Below, in pieces: positions 1 to 12,081 of a DNA stretch of 64,000 bases. This DNA is from Linnemannia schmuckeri (taxonomy: Eukaryota > Mortierellomycota > Mortierellomycetes > Mortierellales > Mortierellaceae). The notes beneath the pieces were generated by a model. It had not been told where the DNA came from. It saw only the letters and a list, made by a program, of their open reading frames with translations, and made no database searches. The first letter of the stretch is position 1, and each line of letters begins with the position of its first letter. The translations under genes were made by a program, and so were the position numbers. Location of the stretch: assembly GCA_029449235.1 (NCBI GenBank), contig JANATG010000022.1, forward strand, positions 186,001 to 250,000, in the 5' to 3' direction.

Positions 1-190
1 AGATTCCCAGCCTCGCAACCAGATCCCTGATGAGCAAACGAGCTATTTTTTTCTTTACAGTAGTGTGAGGTTTTTTTATTTGCATGCGAAAAGAAGAGAG
101 AGAAGGGAAGAGAAAAAAAAAATAAGAGTCCATTGTTGGGACTAAGTAAAATAGAGAGAAACGAACAGATCCTGAAGAAATATGGAACGT

Positions 191-2526
191 TTATGCGTGG
201 GAGTGATCGTGTCCGCAGCACTCCTTCTTCTCGTTGACGGGCGACTCGGCAGCGAGGTCAACCTTGAAGCTAGCAGCCTTAGGCACCAATCCTATTGATA
301 TTAGAAAAGAAAAAGACGAGTGAGTCAGTCTTTCTGTTTGATTACCATGTTCTCGATTCACGTTTTCATCTCTTGTTGCAAATCTTGTCGAGTCACCACA
401 AAAAAAAAAAAAGAGCTCTAACAAAAAAAAAAAAAAAAAGAATAGGGAGAATAGAAAGAAAGAAAAAGAAAGAGGGACTTACCGAGGGTATCAAACATCT
501 GCTGGTCGGCGTTAAACTTGTTGTTAGGTGTCGTCAACAACTTGTCTCCAGTAAAGATAGAGTTGGCGCCAGCCATAAAGCACAAAGCCTGCTCAGGCTC
601 CGTGAACCGAACACGACCGGCCGAGAGACGAATCATGGTCTTGGGCATGACGATACGGGCAGTAGCAATCATGCGGACCATATCCCAGACCTTAACAGGC
701 TCCTGCTTCTCCAGGGGGGTACCCTCAACAGCGAGCAAAGCGTTAACAGGAACAGATTCAGGGTGAGCAGGCATGGTAGAAAGGGTATGGAGCATTCCTA
801 CACGATCGGTGTCGGTCTCTCCGAGACCAATAATTCCTCCGGAGCAGACAGAGATACCGGCCTCGCGGACCTTGGAGATAGTCTCAAGACGCTCGTCATA
901 GGAGCGGGTGGTGATGATCTTGGGGTAGTACTCGCGTGAGGTGTCGAGGTTGTGGTTGTAGGCTGTGAGGCCAGCGTCCTTGAGCTGACCTGCCTGCTCG
1001 TCGTTCAACATGCCCAATGTGCAGCACACCTCCATGTCCATCGCTCTGTTGTTTTTTGTTGTTTCATTTTCGTTCGTTGGGTCAGTCGGATGTTGAAAAA
1101 TCGGTGGGAGTGAGCGAGTGAGGGTGTGAAGTGAGGGTGACGAGAGGGAGAGAGAATAAGAGAAGAGGTTAGAAAGTGTCAAGAAAACAGGATTGGCAAT
1201 GGGTGCAGCTGGGGCAAAGGGACAAAGAGGTTTGTCGGGGTGTCCGTACTCCCCTTTCCTGTCCCCTTTCCCTAATCCCAAAAATTATAGTCGATAAGAT
1301 AACAGACACACAAAAAAAGGTAGCGACCCAAAAAAAAAAAAAAAAAAAAAAAAGCACCAGCAAAAGACATTACCTGATCTCCTTGACGAATCCAACAATC
1401 TTCTTAAAGTTGGACTTGCGGCCAGCAAGATCTCTCCAGGCAGCACCCATGCAGAAGCGAGTAGACCCAGCAGCCTTGGCGGCACGGGCAGCCTCGAGGA
1501 CCTCGCCAGTGTCGAGCATCTTTTGGGCCTTGACGACGGTCGAGTAGGAGGACGACTGGGGGCAGTACTTGCAGTCCTCGCTGCAGCCTCCGGTCTTGAT
1601 GCTCAGGAGTGTGCACTGCTGAACGGCCAGAGGGTCAAAGTGCATGCGGTGGACATTGGCCTAGATTTGGATAGAGGGTGGTAAGGGGAGTTAGTTGTTT
1701 GTGAATGTGAGTGCGAGTGGAGTGAGGAGGGGTGATAATGAGTGGATCGAATCCCGACCCAAAATCAGGAGTGAGTGAGTCCCATCAAAAAAAAAAAAAT
1801 CCAAAAAATATATTAGGAGAATGGTGGGGCAATTAGGTGTTCGATAATACCCCCGATAAAAAATAATGCTCTCTTTCTCTGTGTATTCGGCTCCATGTTG
1901 TGGTGTTGTGTCCACAAAACAACGATCCATGAATCGATGATGATGACTCGCGCGTTTTTTTCGTGTTGCTATCGTTGTGTCTCTTGTCGATCCGTTTGTT
2001 GTTACTGCAGTTGTATCCTTGTCCGAGTGAAGTATCATATGCTGTCAAAGTATAAGCGAGCACATCCACAATAATAAAACCCCCGAAAATGAAAAAAAAA
2101 TAAAAAATCTCAAAGCGGTTCGGCTTTCAACCCTTTGAAGTGACAACAACGGACAAAAGTAAAAAAGACAAACCATAGTCCAAAAAAAACACGAGAAAAC
2201 ACCAACACAAGCACCACTAACACCACCAATAGCAAACAACTTACGCCGTGGTACAACAACTCCATGATGGGCGAGTGGTAGATAGCTTCGATTTCTTCCT
2301 TCTTCCAGTCGAAGCGAAGTTCTCCGTGGGCGTTGTTGGCAGCAGCAGAGAGGTCGCGTCCGAAGGCCATTTGCTTCTGAACGCGCGCAGACTCGTCGAT
2401 GGTTGCGAATTTGGCAGGAGTCGAGGCAGCAGTGTAGAGACGGGTGCAGTTGAGAAGAGCGGCATTCTTGTTGTTGGTGATCTGGATGGCTCTGGTCGAG
2501 AGCGAGCGTAATGAAGTGAACGACAT
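191..2526 (-). CDS. BIO2: Biotin synthase, mitochondrial (4 exons)
   Basis: Radical-SAM enzyme that inserts sulfur into dethiobiotin, the last step of biotin synthesis, normally in the mitochondrial matrix. Exons on the minus strand: 2526-2245, 1660-1374, 1045-483 and 291-191; the sum of 1233 nt gives 410 residues. Each junction has GT-AG ends and matching phase. The first ~35 residues are Ser/Arg/Thr-rich and lack acidic residues, fitting a mitochondrial presequence. Exon 2 carries the [4Fe-4S]/SAM motif CxxxCxxC as GGCSEDCKYCPQSS. Exon 3 holds the usual YNHNLDTS, GLGE and RLSAGR blocks. The C-terminus ends in the Cys/His-rich tail CCGHDHSHA. The ATG at 2526 is the first in frame that yields the presequence. 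Introns contain long A/T runs, for example 24 A at about 1330-1353. Identity is very secure; exact splice points are by-eye calls. Confidence 0.95.
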
Positions 2527-3682
2527 TGTGTATATAGTTTGGTGTGGAGAGAGGAAGGATGAGCAAGAGAGAGAGAGAAAAAGGAATGGAGTGAGAGTGA
2601 GAGTGAGAAAAAGAAAAGAGAGAAGAGAGAAAAAAAGAAGAGAAGAAGAGAAAAAGGAAAAATGAGGGGGGAAGAAATAGAAAGTAAGTTGAAAAGGTGC
2701 ACTGTCAACGTAACGCAACAAAAGCAATGCAAGATCCCTTCTCTGGTAAGGTTGAGATGAGTTGGGATATGTGCGAGAAATGCGTTCGGGGCCTCAAAAC
2801 GAGGGGTGGGGGAAAAAGACACTCAACATACACACAACTAAAAAACACTCGGACTCACATTCGGACTCTCACACGCCCACAAAGGCGCTGGCAGAATCCT
2901 TATTTTGCTACTCGGCATGATCAGAAGTATGTATGTGTACATATGCGTGTCTCTCTTTTCCGCATCATATGCTCTTCTTGGTTCAATTGCTACTAGAAAC
3001 CTCGGACAAAACGACATAAAAGTAACAGAGCAGCCGAGTCAGCTATTTTTTCAGCTATTTTGTCCGTTCCCGATCCAGTTTGAATCTGGTCGAGGGGAAC
3101 TCTTTTCTACACTCTTCTCCTCCTCCCCCTCTGTCTATCACTCTTGTCGCTACCGAGGAGGACAGATCGTGCCTGAAGGTGGACCTCCTTTCTTTTCTTT
3201 TTTCCCACACCCAATTGAACCGTTGATTAACTGGGTATAAGTTGTTGTCAAAAATGAGCAAGTGAAGCTCCACTTTCCCTCTTTCTCTCTTTCTCACCCG
3301 TTCGGACTCTCCGGGGCGTCTACTTTCTTACTCAACTCAACAAAAAGTTTCCCACGGGTCCAAGGTCGCCTCTTGAACTTGTCAATGAAAATAAAAAGAA
3401 AAGATTTCGTTAATTCCCTGCTGTGCTGGTTCCTGATTTTATTCAGACCGGAAATAAGCAGATCAGTCAACTCTGTCAACTCTCAAACACGCAGTCACCT
3501 TCATGCCCTTGTAAACACCATGCTACGCCCTGCAGCTGTTCGCGGTTCCTCCGAGCACAAGAGCAGAGAGTGAAACTTCCTTTTTTGTTTAGGCACAAAA
3601 GCAAGTTGCTGATCCCCTTCTCTTCCTTTTTTCTCTTTTCTTCCTCATTCAACCTTTACTCGTAACCCTCACAACAACAGCC
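2527..3682. promoter_or_regulatory. Divergent intergenic region between BIO2 and the LeuRS gene
   Basis: This 1156-bp spacer lies between two genes transcribed away from each other, so both promoters must be in it. It has purine-rich DNA (2560-2690) next to BIO2 and CT-rich DNA (3580-3660) just before the LeuRS start. Short open frames here (for example 3262-3573) have no recognisable protein features. I could not define a TATA box or operator. Confidence 0.5.
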
Positions 3683-6600
3683 ATGTCTTCATGTCTGCGG
3701 CTGTCGTCGTCGTCCTCCTCGGCAAGGATGCTCTTCAGACGAACAACATTCTCCACTTCAACTCAACAAACCCGACTCTTCCACCTCCGAACACTCAACA
3801 CCCCGCGCCTCAATAACCCCTCCACAATCCTCCCCTTCACAACAGCACCAACGCGTCTCCGGGCCACATCCACTGCCGTGCCTTTAGTCCTTTCGCGTCA
3901 ATTCTCCTACACGCTCTCAGTACTTGCTACCCCAGACGACCTCAAAGCCAGCCCATTGGCACCACTCGACTACGCCGCGATTGAACAAAAATGGTTGAAG
4001 CGATGGAAGGAGAACAAGACTGTCGAGGCTCAGGCGGCTGCTGTCAAGGCTGCTTCCGCAAAAGAATTAACCGCAGATGAAGAGCCTGACAAGTTTTATA
4101 TCCTGTCCATGTTCCCTTACCCCTCGGGTATTTTGCACATGGGTCACGTTCGCGTCTATGCTATTAGTGATGCACTTGCACGCGCTAGGAGAATGATGGG
4201 ATTTGATGTAAGTTTGAGCTTTCTGCTGTATGCACTGACTTTCATCACGAGTTTGCTGTAAGGCAACTGAAGTTGGAAATGTGCGTACTAAATAATGAAT
4301 AATCTCCCTATTTAACTAGGTGGTACACCCAATGGGTTGGGATGCGTTTGGTCTCCCTGCCGAGAACGCGGCTATTGAACGCTCGATTCATCCGAACGAG
4401 TGGACTGTCAAGAACATCGCCGTCATGAAGGGCCAGATGGAAAATATCCTCGCTGACTTTGACTGGGATCGGGTATGTTAATATCTCGACGCGTTCCTCT
4501 CGTCAGCGTCCCTTTTTCCTTGGCTGTTGCTTCTTTGCTAACCGAAACTTTATTTGACACGTGTTTATTAGGAATTGAGGACATGCAGCCCAGAGTACTA
4601 TCGCTGGACACAGTACTTGTTCTTGAAGCTTCATGAGGCTGGATTGGCATATCAGAAGGAGGCTGTTGTTAACTGGGACCCTGTCGACGAGACCGTTCTC
4701 GCCAACGAACAGGTACGCATCGAAATGTGGATAGAAGCTTTAAGTATTATTACTAGCAGAGCCAACATTTAACGCATTTCGTCCTCATCATCCGTACATT
4801 GGATTAGGTCGACTCGGAGGGCAAGTCATGGAGATCTGGGGCGGTGGTGGAGAAGAGAAAGCTGCGTCAGTGGTTCTTCAAGATCACGGAGTACGCCGAG
4901 GATTTGCTTCAGGATCTCGATCGACTGCAGCACTGGCCTGAGCGTGTCAAGCAGATGCAGAGGAACTGGATCGGCAAATCCAAGGGAGCAGAGTTTGATT
5001 TTAAGGTCAACAGCTCTGGTTCTACGGAAGATATTCAGGTTTTCACTTCTCGCCCCGATACAGTCTTTGGAGTTCAGTTTCTTGCAGTCTCGGTGGAGCA
5101 TCCTATCTTGAACAGTGTCCCCGCAAGCCATCAGCACCAGTTGGACGAGTTCAAAGAGTCGCTAAAGAAGATGACTTCTTCTGAGACTGAGCCTGGTCCT
5201 GAGGGCGTTCCTACAGGATTGATGGCGGATCACCCCTTCTTACCAGGCACCAAGATCCCTGTGTATGCTGTTAACTATGTGGTTTCGGACTATGGTACCG
5301 GTGCTGTGATGGGTGTTCCTGGTCACGACGAGCGCGACTATGCTTTCGCCAAGACGCAAGGAATCGATGTCAAGTACGTGGTTACACCTGAGCCCACTGA
5401 AGGAAGCAAGGCTGCTGTTGATGGTGGCGCTTTGACAGCACGCGGTGTTCTGATGGGCAACAATGGCGAATTTTCGGGATTGACAAGCGAGGCTGCTGCT
5501 GAGGCTATTGTCAAGAAGGCCGATGGGCTTGGATTTGGACGTGAAAAGACTAGCTTCCGTATCCGTGACTGGTTGCTTTCTCGACAGAGGTATTGGGGTG
5601 CACCCATCCCTATGATCCACTGCCAGGGATGTGGTCCTGTCCCTGTACCAGCTGAGGATTTGCCTGTCGTCTTGCCCATGGATGTTTCTTTTACTGGTCG
5701 TGGAGGCAGTCCTCTTAAGCAGATCGATGATTGGGTCAAATGCTCCTGCCCTAAGTAAGTCTAATCTCATTCGAGTCTGAAATTGATACATATAGGGATA
5801 TTGAATTAGCTCCGCACTGACTAACAAGAATTTGAATTTGACACTTAGGTGCGGTGGATCGGCACAGAGAGACACGGATACCATGGACACATTCGTAGAC
5901 TCGTCCTGGTACTTTTTGAGATTCTTGGACCCCCACAATACCAAGATGCCCTTCTCACACGCAAAGGCGACCACAGGAATGCCAGTCGACGTCTACATTG
6001 GAGGCATCGAGCACGCTATTCTCCACCTGCTCTACTCTCGATTCTTGTCGAAGTTTGCATGGAAGACTGGGCTGTACGGTCGGGGACCCGAAGCAGAGGA
6101 CAAGACGGGCAAGGAACCTGGTCGTGGTGAACCCTTCAAGGTCTTGCTCACCCAGGGTATGGTCCAAGGGCGAACATTCAAGGATCCTGTCACAGGCGCA
6201 TTCTTGAAGCCCGAAGAAGTTGATCTGTCGGACCCTGCGAACCCGATCCAGAAGTCGACTGGTTTGACTCCTAACCAAAGTTATGAAAAGATGAGCAAGA
6301 GCAAGTTTAATGGAGTCGACCCTGAAGATATGATCGCGAGCCATGGAGCTGATGCGACGCGGTTGCACGTTCTTTATAAGGCACCGCCTTCGGAGGAGCT
6401 TGAGTGGGATGAGCAGAGTATCGTGGGCATGCAGAGATTCTTGGCCAAGGTCTGGAAGGTGGTTGGAAACGCCACTCAGGCTGCTCCTGCTGCTGAGTAT
6501 TTCGAGCCTTCGATTGAGACCATGAACAAGGATGAGCGGGAGCTCTGGCGAACCCTTAACCACACCATCAAGGAGGTAAGCTTTCCACATTTGTTTTGAA

Positions 6601-7273
6601 ACACTTTTGCCTTATGTGGATAGTGTCTGCGCATAAAGTGCTAATTTCTGACGTGTGTTTTTATACTTTTCTTAATGTTCGTGTCAAATAGCTCACGACA
6701 TCGTTCCAGAGCACATACGCGTTCAATACATCGATCGCGTTCTTGATCAAGCTCACCAACCAGCTCTCAGCCGTCACCCCCGCATCATCAGCATCCTCCA
6801 CCACCACAACCTCACAACCCGCATCCAAGAAAGCAAAGAAGGTCCAAGCTGAAGTCTCACCCGAGCTCTACCAACACACCGCCGAAGCCCTCGTCAAGAT
6901 GCTCTCCCCACTCGCCCCAGCCTTCGGCGAAGAATGCTGGGAGACCCTCCAATCCCGCTCCTCTTCCACAATAACAACCCCAGGTACAACGCCAAGCGTG
7001 TTCTCGGAGGCATGGCCATCCTTCCACGAGGCGGCCCTGAAGGAGGACAAGATCGTCTGCGGGATCCAGGTTAACGGCAAGAGTCGGTTCAACATCGAGT
7101 ATGATGTTTCTGAGTTGCCTAGTGACAAGGCGGGACAGGAGGCGTTCTTGAGGAACTTGGTGTATAAGCATGAGAAGGCCCAGAAGTGGTTGTTGGATGA
7201 TAAGGGTGTGGTAAGGGATGTGAAGAAGATGATTGTTATCAAGGGCGGTAAACTTGTCAGCTTTGTCCTGTAA
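3683..7273 (+). CDS. NAM2: Leucyl-tRNA synthetase, mitochondrial type (6 exons)
   Basis: Class I synthetase of the bacterial/mitochondrial LeuRS type that charges mitochondrial tRNA-Leu. Exons: 3683-4207, 4320-4472, 4572-4712, 4808-5754, 5849-6575 and 6692-7273, giving 1024 residues in perfect phase. The Arg/Ser/Thr-rich first ~80 residues look like a mitochondrial presequence. The HIGH-type motif is HMGH in PYPSGILHMGHVRVYAISD (near residue 152). The editing (CP1) domain shows DYGTGAVMGVPGHDERD. The KMSKS loop is YEKMSKSKFNG (near residue 736). The C-terminal anticodon-binding region has a low-complexity insert rich in Ser/Thr/Ala (about 6775-6850). In yeast this enzyme also helps group I intron splicing; nothing here shows whether that applies. 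Length is somewhat above the usual ~900 residues, mainly from the presequence and inserts. Confidence 0.95.
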
Positions 7274-7955
7274 ATACCGATTCACTATTCGTTTATTATA
7301 CTGTTTTTTGTATTTGTATTTCCAGAAAAGGTCGTGAATAAAAACGTGCTCAAAAAAATTGTACAGTTCCATATTGCTTGCATGCGGGCGTTGAGTAAAC
7401 CTTGATCTCCCGACAAGCAAAGCAAGGTCTGAGTTTTTGCGGCCATATTTTTTTACCCATTTCTCCCGTCTCCTGGATCCTCTTTTCATTCTTTTGCTTT
7501 TCCTTTCCTTACTTCCATACTCCCCTACTTCCTAACGTCCATTCCTCACTTCTATTCCCACGCTTAGAAAATGACACCAAACGCCCATACCTCATCATTA
7601 CCACTTTCACTTTCACTTTTACCTCCAACACCACCACCTCCTCTTCCCCCTCTTCCTTGTCGTCGTCGCCCACAAAGATACGAGCATTGCGACCAAGCTC
7701 GGCAGAAAGATAATTGGAATGACATACAAAGCGCATTAGCAGTCTATTACTTCTCACTCAATACGGATTCAGCTCTGTGTCTGTGGGATCATTAATAATA
7801 AAGTTCCGCAGGATCGATATATCCAGATCCAGTTTTAGATCCAGGCCCAGCAGCAGTAGCACTTTTCTACTCAGTGTGGACGAATAGTCGTTCAAGGAAA
7901 TGGTCAACACAGCAACAGTAGCAGCAGCAGCAGCAACAGCAGCAGTGACAACGAA
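7274..7955. other. Spacer with CAG/CAA microsatellite
   Basis: No convincing gene was seen after the LeuRS 3' end. The stretch contains CT-rich DNA and a CAG/CAA-type trinucleotide run at about 7909-7945. Because a decayed coiled-coil family member follows directly at 7956, part of this DNA may be the eroded upstream portion of that copy, but no frame can be followed through it. Confidence 0.4.
7337..7342 (+). terminator. Probable polyadenylation signal AATAAA
   Basis: A canonical AATAAA lies 64 nt after the LeuRS stop codon. Position and sequence fit a poly(A) signal; no transcript evidence is available. Confidence 0.5.
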
Positions 7956-8309
7956 GTGGGGGATCTGAGAAGGATGAAGAAGAAGTCACGGCTGTTATTG
8001 GATTGGAAGCTAGAGACGGTGGCCGTTCAAGTACGTATATTCCAGGAGCTCGCGGATGTGGTTGAGTCCTTACAAAAGAAGGTTGTTCATTTGGAGATGA
8101 AGGAGGTAAGGAAAGGCGATGATAGGAGACTACTTGGATCGACAGTTGATAATGATGCTGTTACTGACATGATGGAGGAGATTGCTCGGCTGCAGAAGAG
8201 GAGCAAGATGCGAGAGTTTGAGGCATAGAAAAAGTTCAAGGAGATGGAAGATAAGTTGACGCTCTTCTACGAAGAGTCGCTGAAGATGGTTGGCGGCAAG
8301 GAGTGTTAG
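7956..8309 (+). pseudogene. Decayed member of the local coiled-coil family (copy 1)
   Basis: The frame reads as a C-terminal coiled coil, with the segment VRIFQELADVVESLQKKVVH closely matching FIQELSDMVASLKKELVH of the intact gene at 9094-10981. It has an in-frame TAG after REFEA at about 8226, then continues in frame to a typical family end, LKMVGGKEC, and a stop near 8309. The N-terminal conserved domain is missing. It is probably a truncated tandem duplicate. Alternatively it could be a 3' exon of a gene whose upstream exons I cannot see. Confidence 0.55.
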
Positions 8310-8579
8310 CTGCTTGTTTTCATTCATGTGCTGAACGATCCTTCAATAACAGTTTCAGATGCAACAACACTTTTCAGCGAGACGACACCACACGCATGTG
8401 CTATCGATCTTCTTTTCTGCTGTGGCATTTTTCTCCTTGTCTTTTCATTGTCTTTTCTTCTTTACGTAACGCGTTCCTCGACACGAACCAGTAACGCCTT
8501 CATCAATTCCCTTCCCAGTACCAGGACTAACACCGGTACAACCACTACGAAAACTTCTCTGTAATAACGATCTATGGGC

Positions 8580-8888
8580 GAATAGCAACGAAGTACCGCG
8601 GGATATGGTAGGTCGGGGAAGACTACGGGGAAGGAAAACACGACTATTGTAGATCATACACCATCATTATTAGTATCAGGTCATTATCATAGGTCAGAGA
8701 TGAACGACTTATAAGATTTCGTGAATGTTCAGGCGCGAACAACTCAAGAGCTGATGGACGTGGTAATCCAGCGGAAACAGAGTGATCGGACGCGTGAATT
8801 TGAGATGAAGCGCGGGTTTCGTAAGATTGAGAATACGTTTACGTTCTTCCTGTATGAATCCTTGAGCTTGGGAAGTAGGGAAAGGTGA
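8580..8888 (+). pseudogene. Decayed member of the local coiled-coil family (copy 2)
   Basis: A stretch reading VNVQARTTQELMDVV followed by TREFEMKRGFRKIENTF and FLYESLSLGS matches the C-terminal coiled coil and end of copy 1 (LTLFYEESLKMVGG). In-frame stops lie upstream at about 8579 and 8712, and no N-terminal domain is found. DNA between 8310 and 8580 shows no readable frame. I interpret it as a second truncated, older duplicate in the same orientation as copy 1 and the intact gene that follows. Confidence 0.5.
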
Positions 8889-9093
8889 AAAGATAGCCTT
8901 TTTCATTTTTTTGTGTGGTTTTGGGGTTAAGAATAAAAATAAAGGCTTTGAATTTGTTTGAAACCATGATGTGAATAATTAAGTATTTTTTTTTTCGTTG
9001 TTGTTTACTTCTGTTTATTTTCTCTCTTTCATCCTCTCTATCCTTCCTTCTCTTCCATACACCCAACTTGTTCTTCAGTTAACACGCTGCATA

Positions 9094-10981
9094 ATGAGCG
9101 CGAAGGCAGCTAGCAATAGGCGTACCCCAGAGGAGATCATCCATGCATGGCACCGAATGCCGCACTCGTCGACCCAATGCACCGTCCCCGCCGCTGCCAG
9201 TTCCTCGTCTTTAACTGAGCCCTCAACCAAACCTCCCTCCAACTTTGGCGAGATACCCATAAATGGCAACTTCAGCAGCTCCATCTCCATTTCCGGCTCC
9301 ACCGCAGCATCAAGATCGAACAATCTCGACCGCAGAGCCTCCAGAGAAGCGAGCATCCGTCCGAACACCCCAGTCTCTAATAGAAACACCGAGCGTGCTG
9401 TCAGCTTTGACAAAATCTTCCAAGACCCTCTCCACGTAGACAGACTACTTCAACACCAACTTCTGCGAGATGGTAAGCGTTTGTTCCCTTCATTTCTTTG
9501 GTTATAATTAACGTTGCGAATTAGTGTGTAGTCCGCAGAACAAAAAAGTTTATTGTTTTGTGAGAGTGGGCGTAGACAGCTTTTTTTTTTTTTTTTTGTT
9601 TTTTTTTATTTGTCGTTGAAGGGGACCCACTTACTCTTGTTAACACGAAATCAATTTCAAACCCCACTTGCTCATATACTCTTTTTTTTGCCTTTTTTTA
9701 CATTCTTCCACTATTACCAATGCAGAAGTGATCGTTGGCTTTCTGAGAAACGAAGCCCAAACGGCAAATTCGCGGCGTCTGCCACAGGAAGGCAGGAGAA
9801 GTGGAAAAGGGTCGAAAGGAAATGGATATAGGAAGTTGATCTTCAACAGCAAGAACCCCGACCGACTCCGGATCTTTCTGGCAGCCGCCTTCATTCGCGA
9901 CCAACTGAGTGCCATGGTCCAGGTTTCTGTTGTCCCCGGATTCGTCTTCAAAAAGTTGGTCAGCCCTCGCAGTCGCCTCTTCCGCAGCTTTGCCGAAAAG
10001 CTGAAAAACGAGCTGCCAGCGTTATTTCAAGGAGTCACAGGGCAGAGTCTCCAGGGCCTGTTCACCAACTTGCTTTTTGAGACACGTAGACTCGTGGCCT
10101 TTCAGAAATCCGTTGAGGAAGCGGGGCGCGATCCTTGGACTCTGACCAAGTTTGCCCAGATTGCGGTGGACATTCTTGAACTCGACAGGGCGATTTATAA
10201 ACGCCTTCAGCTACAGGTGGAGGGCAATGGCCGACAAGCAGACGACGCAATGGAGGAGCTAGAGGAAGAGGAGGTGATTGAGGGTGTGGACGCGAGGATG
10301 GATGAGAACGAGGAGGATGAGGAGCGACTGGACACTCAGCGGCAGGGGGTGGAGGAGCAGGATGACGGAAATTATGAGGAAGTGATGGACTCGGGGTTCG
10401 TGAGAAGATTTCCTGAAAACGATATCATTACCAAGCCGGACACTTTCGAGAATGATGACGGTCAAAGAACTGTTGAACTCATTCAGGACTGCAACAGATT
10501 CGAAATGTACCACCGCCAACACCGTCACCATCATCACCACCACCTGCACAACAGCAGTATCGACTACGACTCTACTACACCCCGGCCTCCTCGCCGCTTT
10601 GAGGGAAAGCCCGAGTCCGCAACAACACCTCATTATCAGCCGACTGGAACAAAGCGCGTTGCGTCAGAGGAATCGCAACCTTTCCAACGGCGACAGCGCA
10701 CAGGTTACGCTCACTCAAATAAAGGACGGGGTTCGGACAACGGCTATTTCGAGAGGAGCAACTCGGTGCGCTTAGGAATGATGCCTGCGTCGGTGACGGA
10801 GGATCTCTCGGAGACCGTAGACCTTCAATCAAATTTCATTCAGGAACTGTCGGACATGGTTGCATCATTGAAGAAGGAGCTCGTTCATATGCAGAGAGAG
10901 CAGAGGAGACGCGAGTACGAGCTGGAGGGTAAGCTCGGGGAGATGAACAACAAATTGGACTTTCTCCGAAAGGAGTACTAG
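9094..10981 (+). CDS. Uncharacterised coiled-coil protein, family member A (2 exons)
   Basis: Exons 9094-9472 and 9726-10981 join in phase 1 to give 544 residues; function unknown. N-terminal part (residues 1-127) is Ser/Thr-rich and ends in FDKIFQDPLHVDRLL. The first ~150 residues of exon 2 form a conserved, probably helical domain running through RIFLAAAFIRDQL, LPALFQGVTGQSLQGL and DPWTLTKFAQIAVDILELDR. Next come an acidic Glu/Asp-rich stretch, a His-rich run (10507-10545) and a C-terminal coiled coil ending FLRKEY. The gene at 14416-16500 on the other strand has the same order, the same intron position and the same phase, so this is a real family. The ATG at 9094 is preferred over one at 8998, whose extension reads like a pyrimidine-tract translation. 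The acidic, His-rich and coiled-coil parts suggest a scaffold or binding role, but that is only inference. Confidence 0.7.
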
Positions 10982-11229
10982 TTAGTGGTCAGCAGGTAGG
11001 AGTGGTAGTAATAGACCTGTTACCTAGTTAATGAATCAACAGCCGTAAAAAAAGAAAAAAAGCGTGCGAAGGTGGTTAGCAACTTAGGTGAGACAATTAA
11101 AGATACTAGTACGTACATTGACTGCCTGGACATACTTTTTTTATTCCTTTTTCTGTTCTTGTTTTTCTTTTCTTCCATTTTGAGATCGTTTCTGTCGCCG
11201 TTCTCTCACACTCCATCTCCAAGAACGCT
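10982..11229. other. Spacer with T-rich tract
   Basis: Short spacer after gene A, containing a T/TTC-rich stretch at 11138-11180. No gene or RNA was seen. Confidence 0.4.
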
Positions 11230-11832
11230 ATGGCTTCCCCCTCTTCCTCGTCTCGCAAGCGATTTGCAGAGGAACCCTTTTTTTCATGGCGACCTAACTA
11301 TCAAGCGCACTCCTCAACTCAAAACTGTCGTCACAGATTCGCATTCATCTCCGTCTTCAACATCAGCACCATCATCACCAGTCGGCTTTTAAAAGGAGGA
11401 ACAACAGTTGGACCTGGGGGGTCATAGATCAACAATCTGAATGCGACATCATTCCCTTGCCTGGCTCCGAGCATGATAGCGGTTCAAGCAAAAACGACAC
11501 CATCAACAAACGGAGCAGACCCATCTTGCACGACAAAAACAACATCATCTTCATCATCAACGATGAGGTGAGGATGAGGGACATTATAACGACTTCATGA
11601 GCGACAACGACAACATATATGCTGGAGAATGTGTGGAAGATTGTGGCTATTCAAGCACGGATCATCCAGGATCTGTCGACCAAGATTGCAGGCCTGAAGG
11701 AAGAGCTTGTCCAGCTGCAGAAAAATTAGAAGCGACGCGAGGATGAGTTGCTGAGCAAGCTTGCAGATAAGAACGAAAAAAATTGAGTAACTCTTAAAGG
11801 AGTTGTTGAAGCTTGTTGGTGGCAAGCAGTAG
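11230..11832 (+). pseudogene. Decayed member of the local coiled-coil family (copy 3)
   Basis: The upstream part reads KRFAEEPFFSWRPNYQAHSS, resembling KRVASEESQPFQRRQRTGYA of intact gene A. After a stop at about 11426 and an unreadable stretch, the coiled coil returns as IQARIIQDLSTKIAGLKEEL. It is broken by an in-frame TAG near 11729 and a frame change near 11790, and the family end KELLKLVGGKQ plus TAG is then readable in another frame at about 11797-11832. This combination of homology, stops and frame shift marks it as a pseudogene. Its tail LVGGKQ is closest to copy 1 (MVGGKEC). Confidence 0.6.
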
Positions 11833-12081
11833 ATGTAGTTGCGTTATGAAGAAAATACAGTAAAAAAAACAAAAGCGAAAAATCAAACATGGTTGTCGAG
11901 GATGATAAAATGATATTTCTGTTCGACGCGCGACAGTTTGACGCGTCAACAGGACAAAGATTTTTTAAAATGATGCGGCGCGCTTTGATGCAAGGAAGAG
12001 GGAAGGGGGGTCATCCATTAAATATGTATTCTACTCATAAACGCTCAATTCGTTTAATTCTATGGATAATGATAGTTAGGC

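Noticed and set aside
4423..7489. Several long minus-strand frames opposite the LeuRS gene (for example 5240-5974, 5955-6590)
   Set aside because: Antisense shadows of a well-supported gene with no recognisable protein features.
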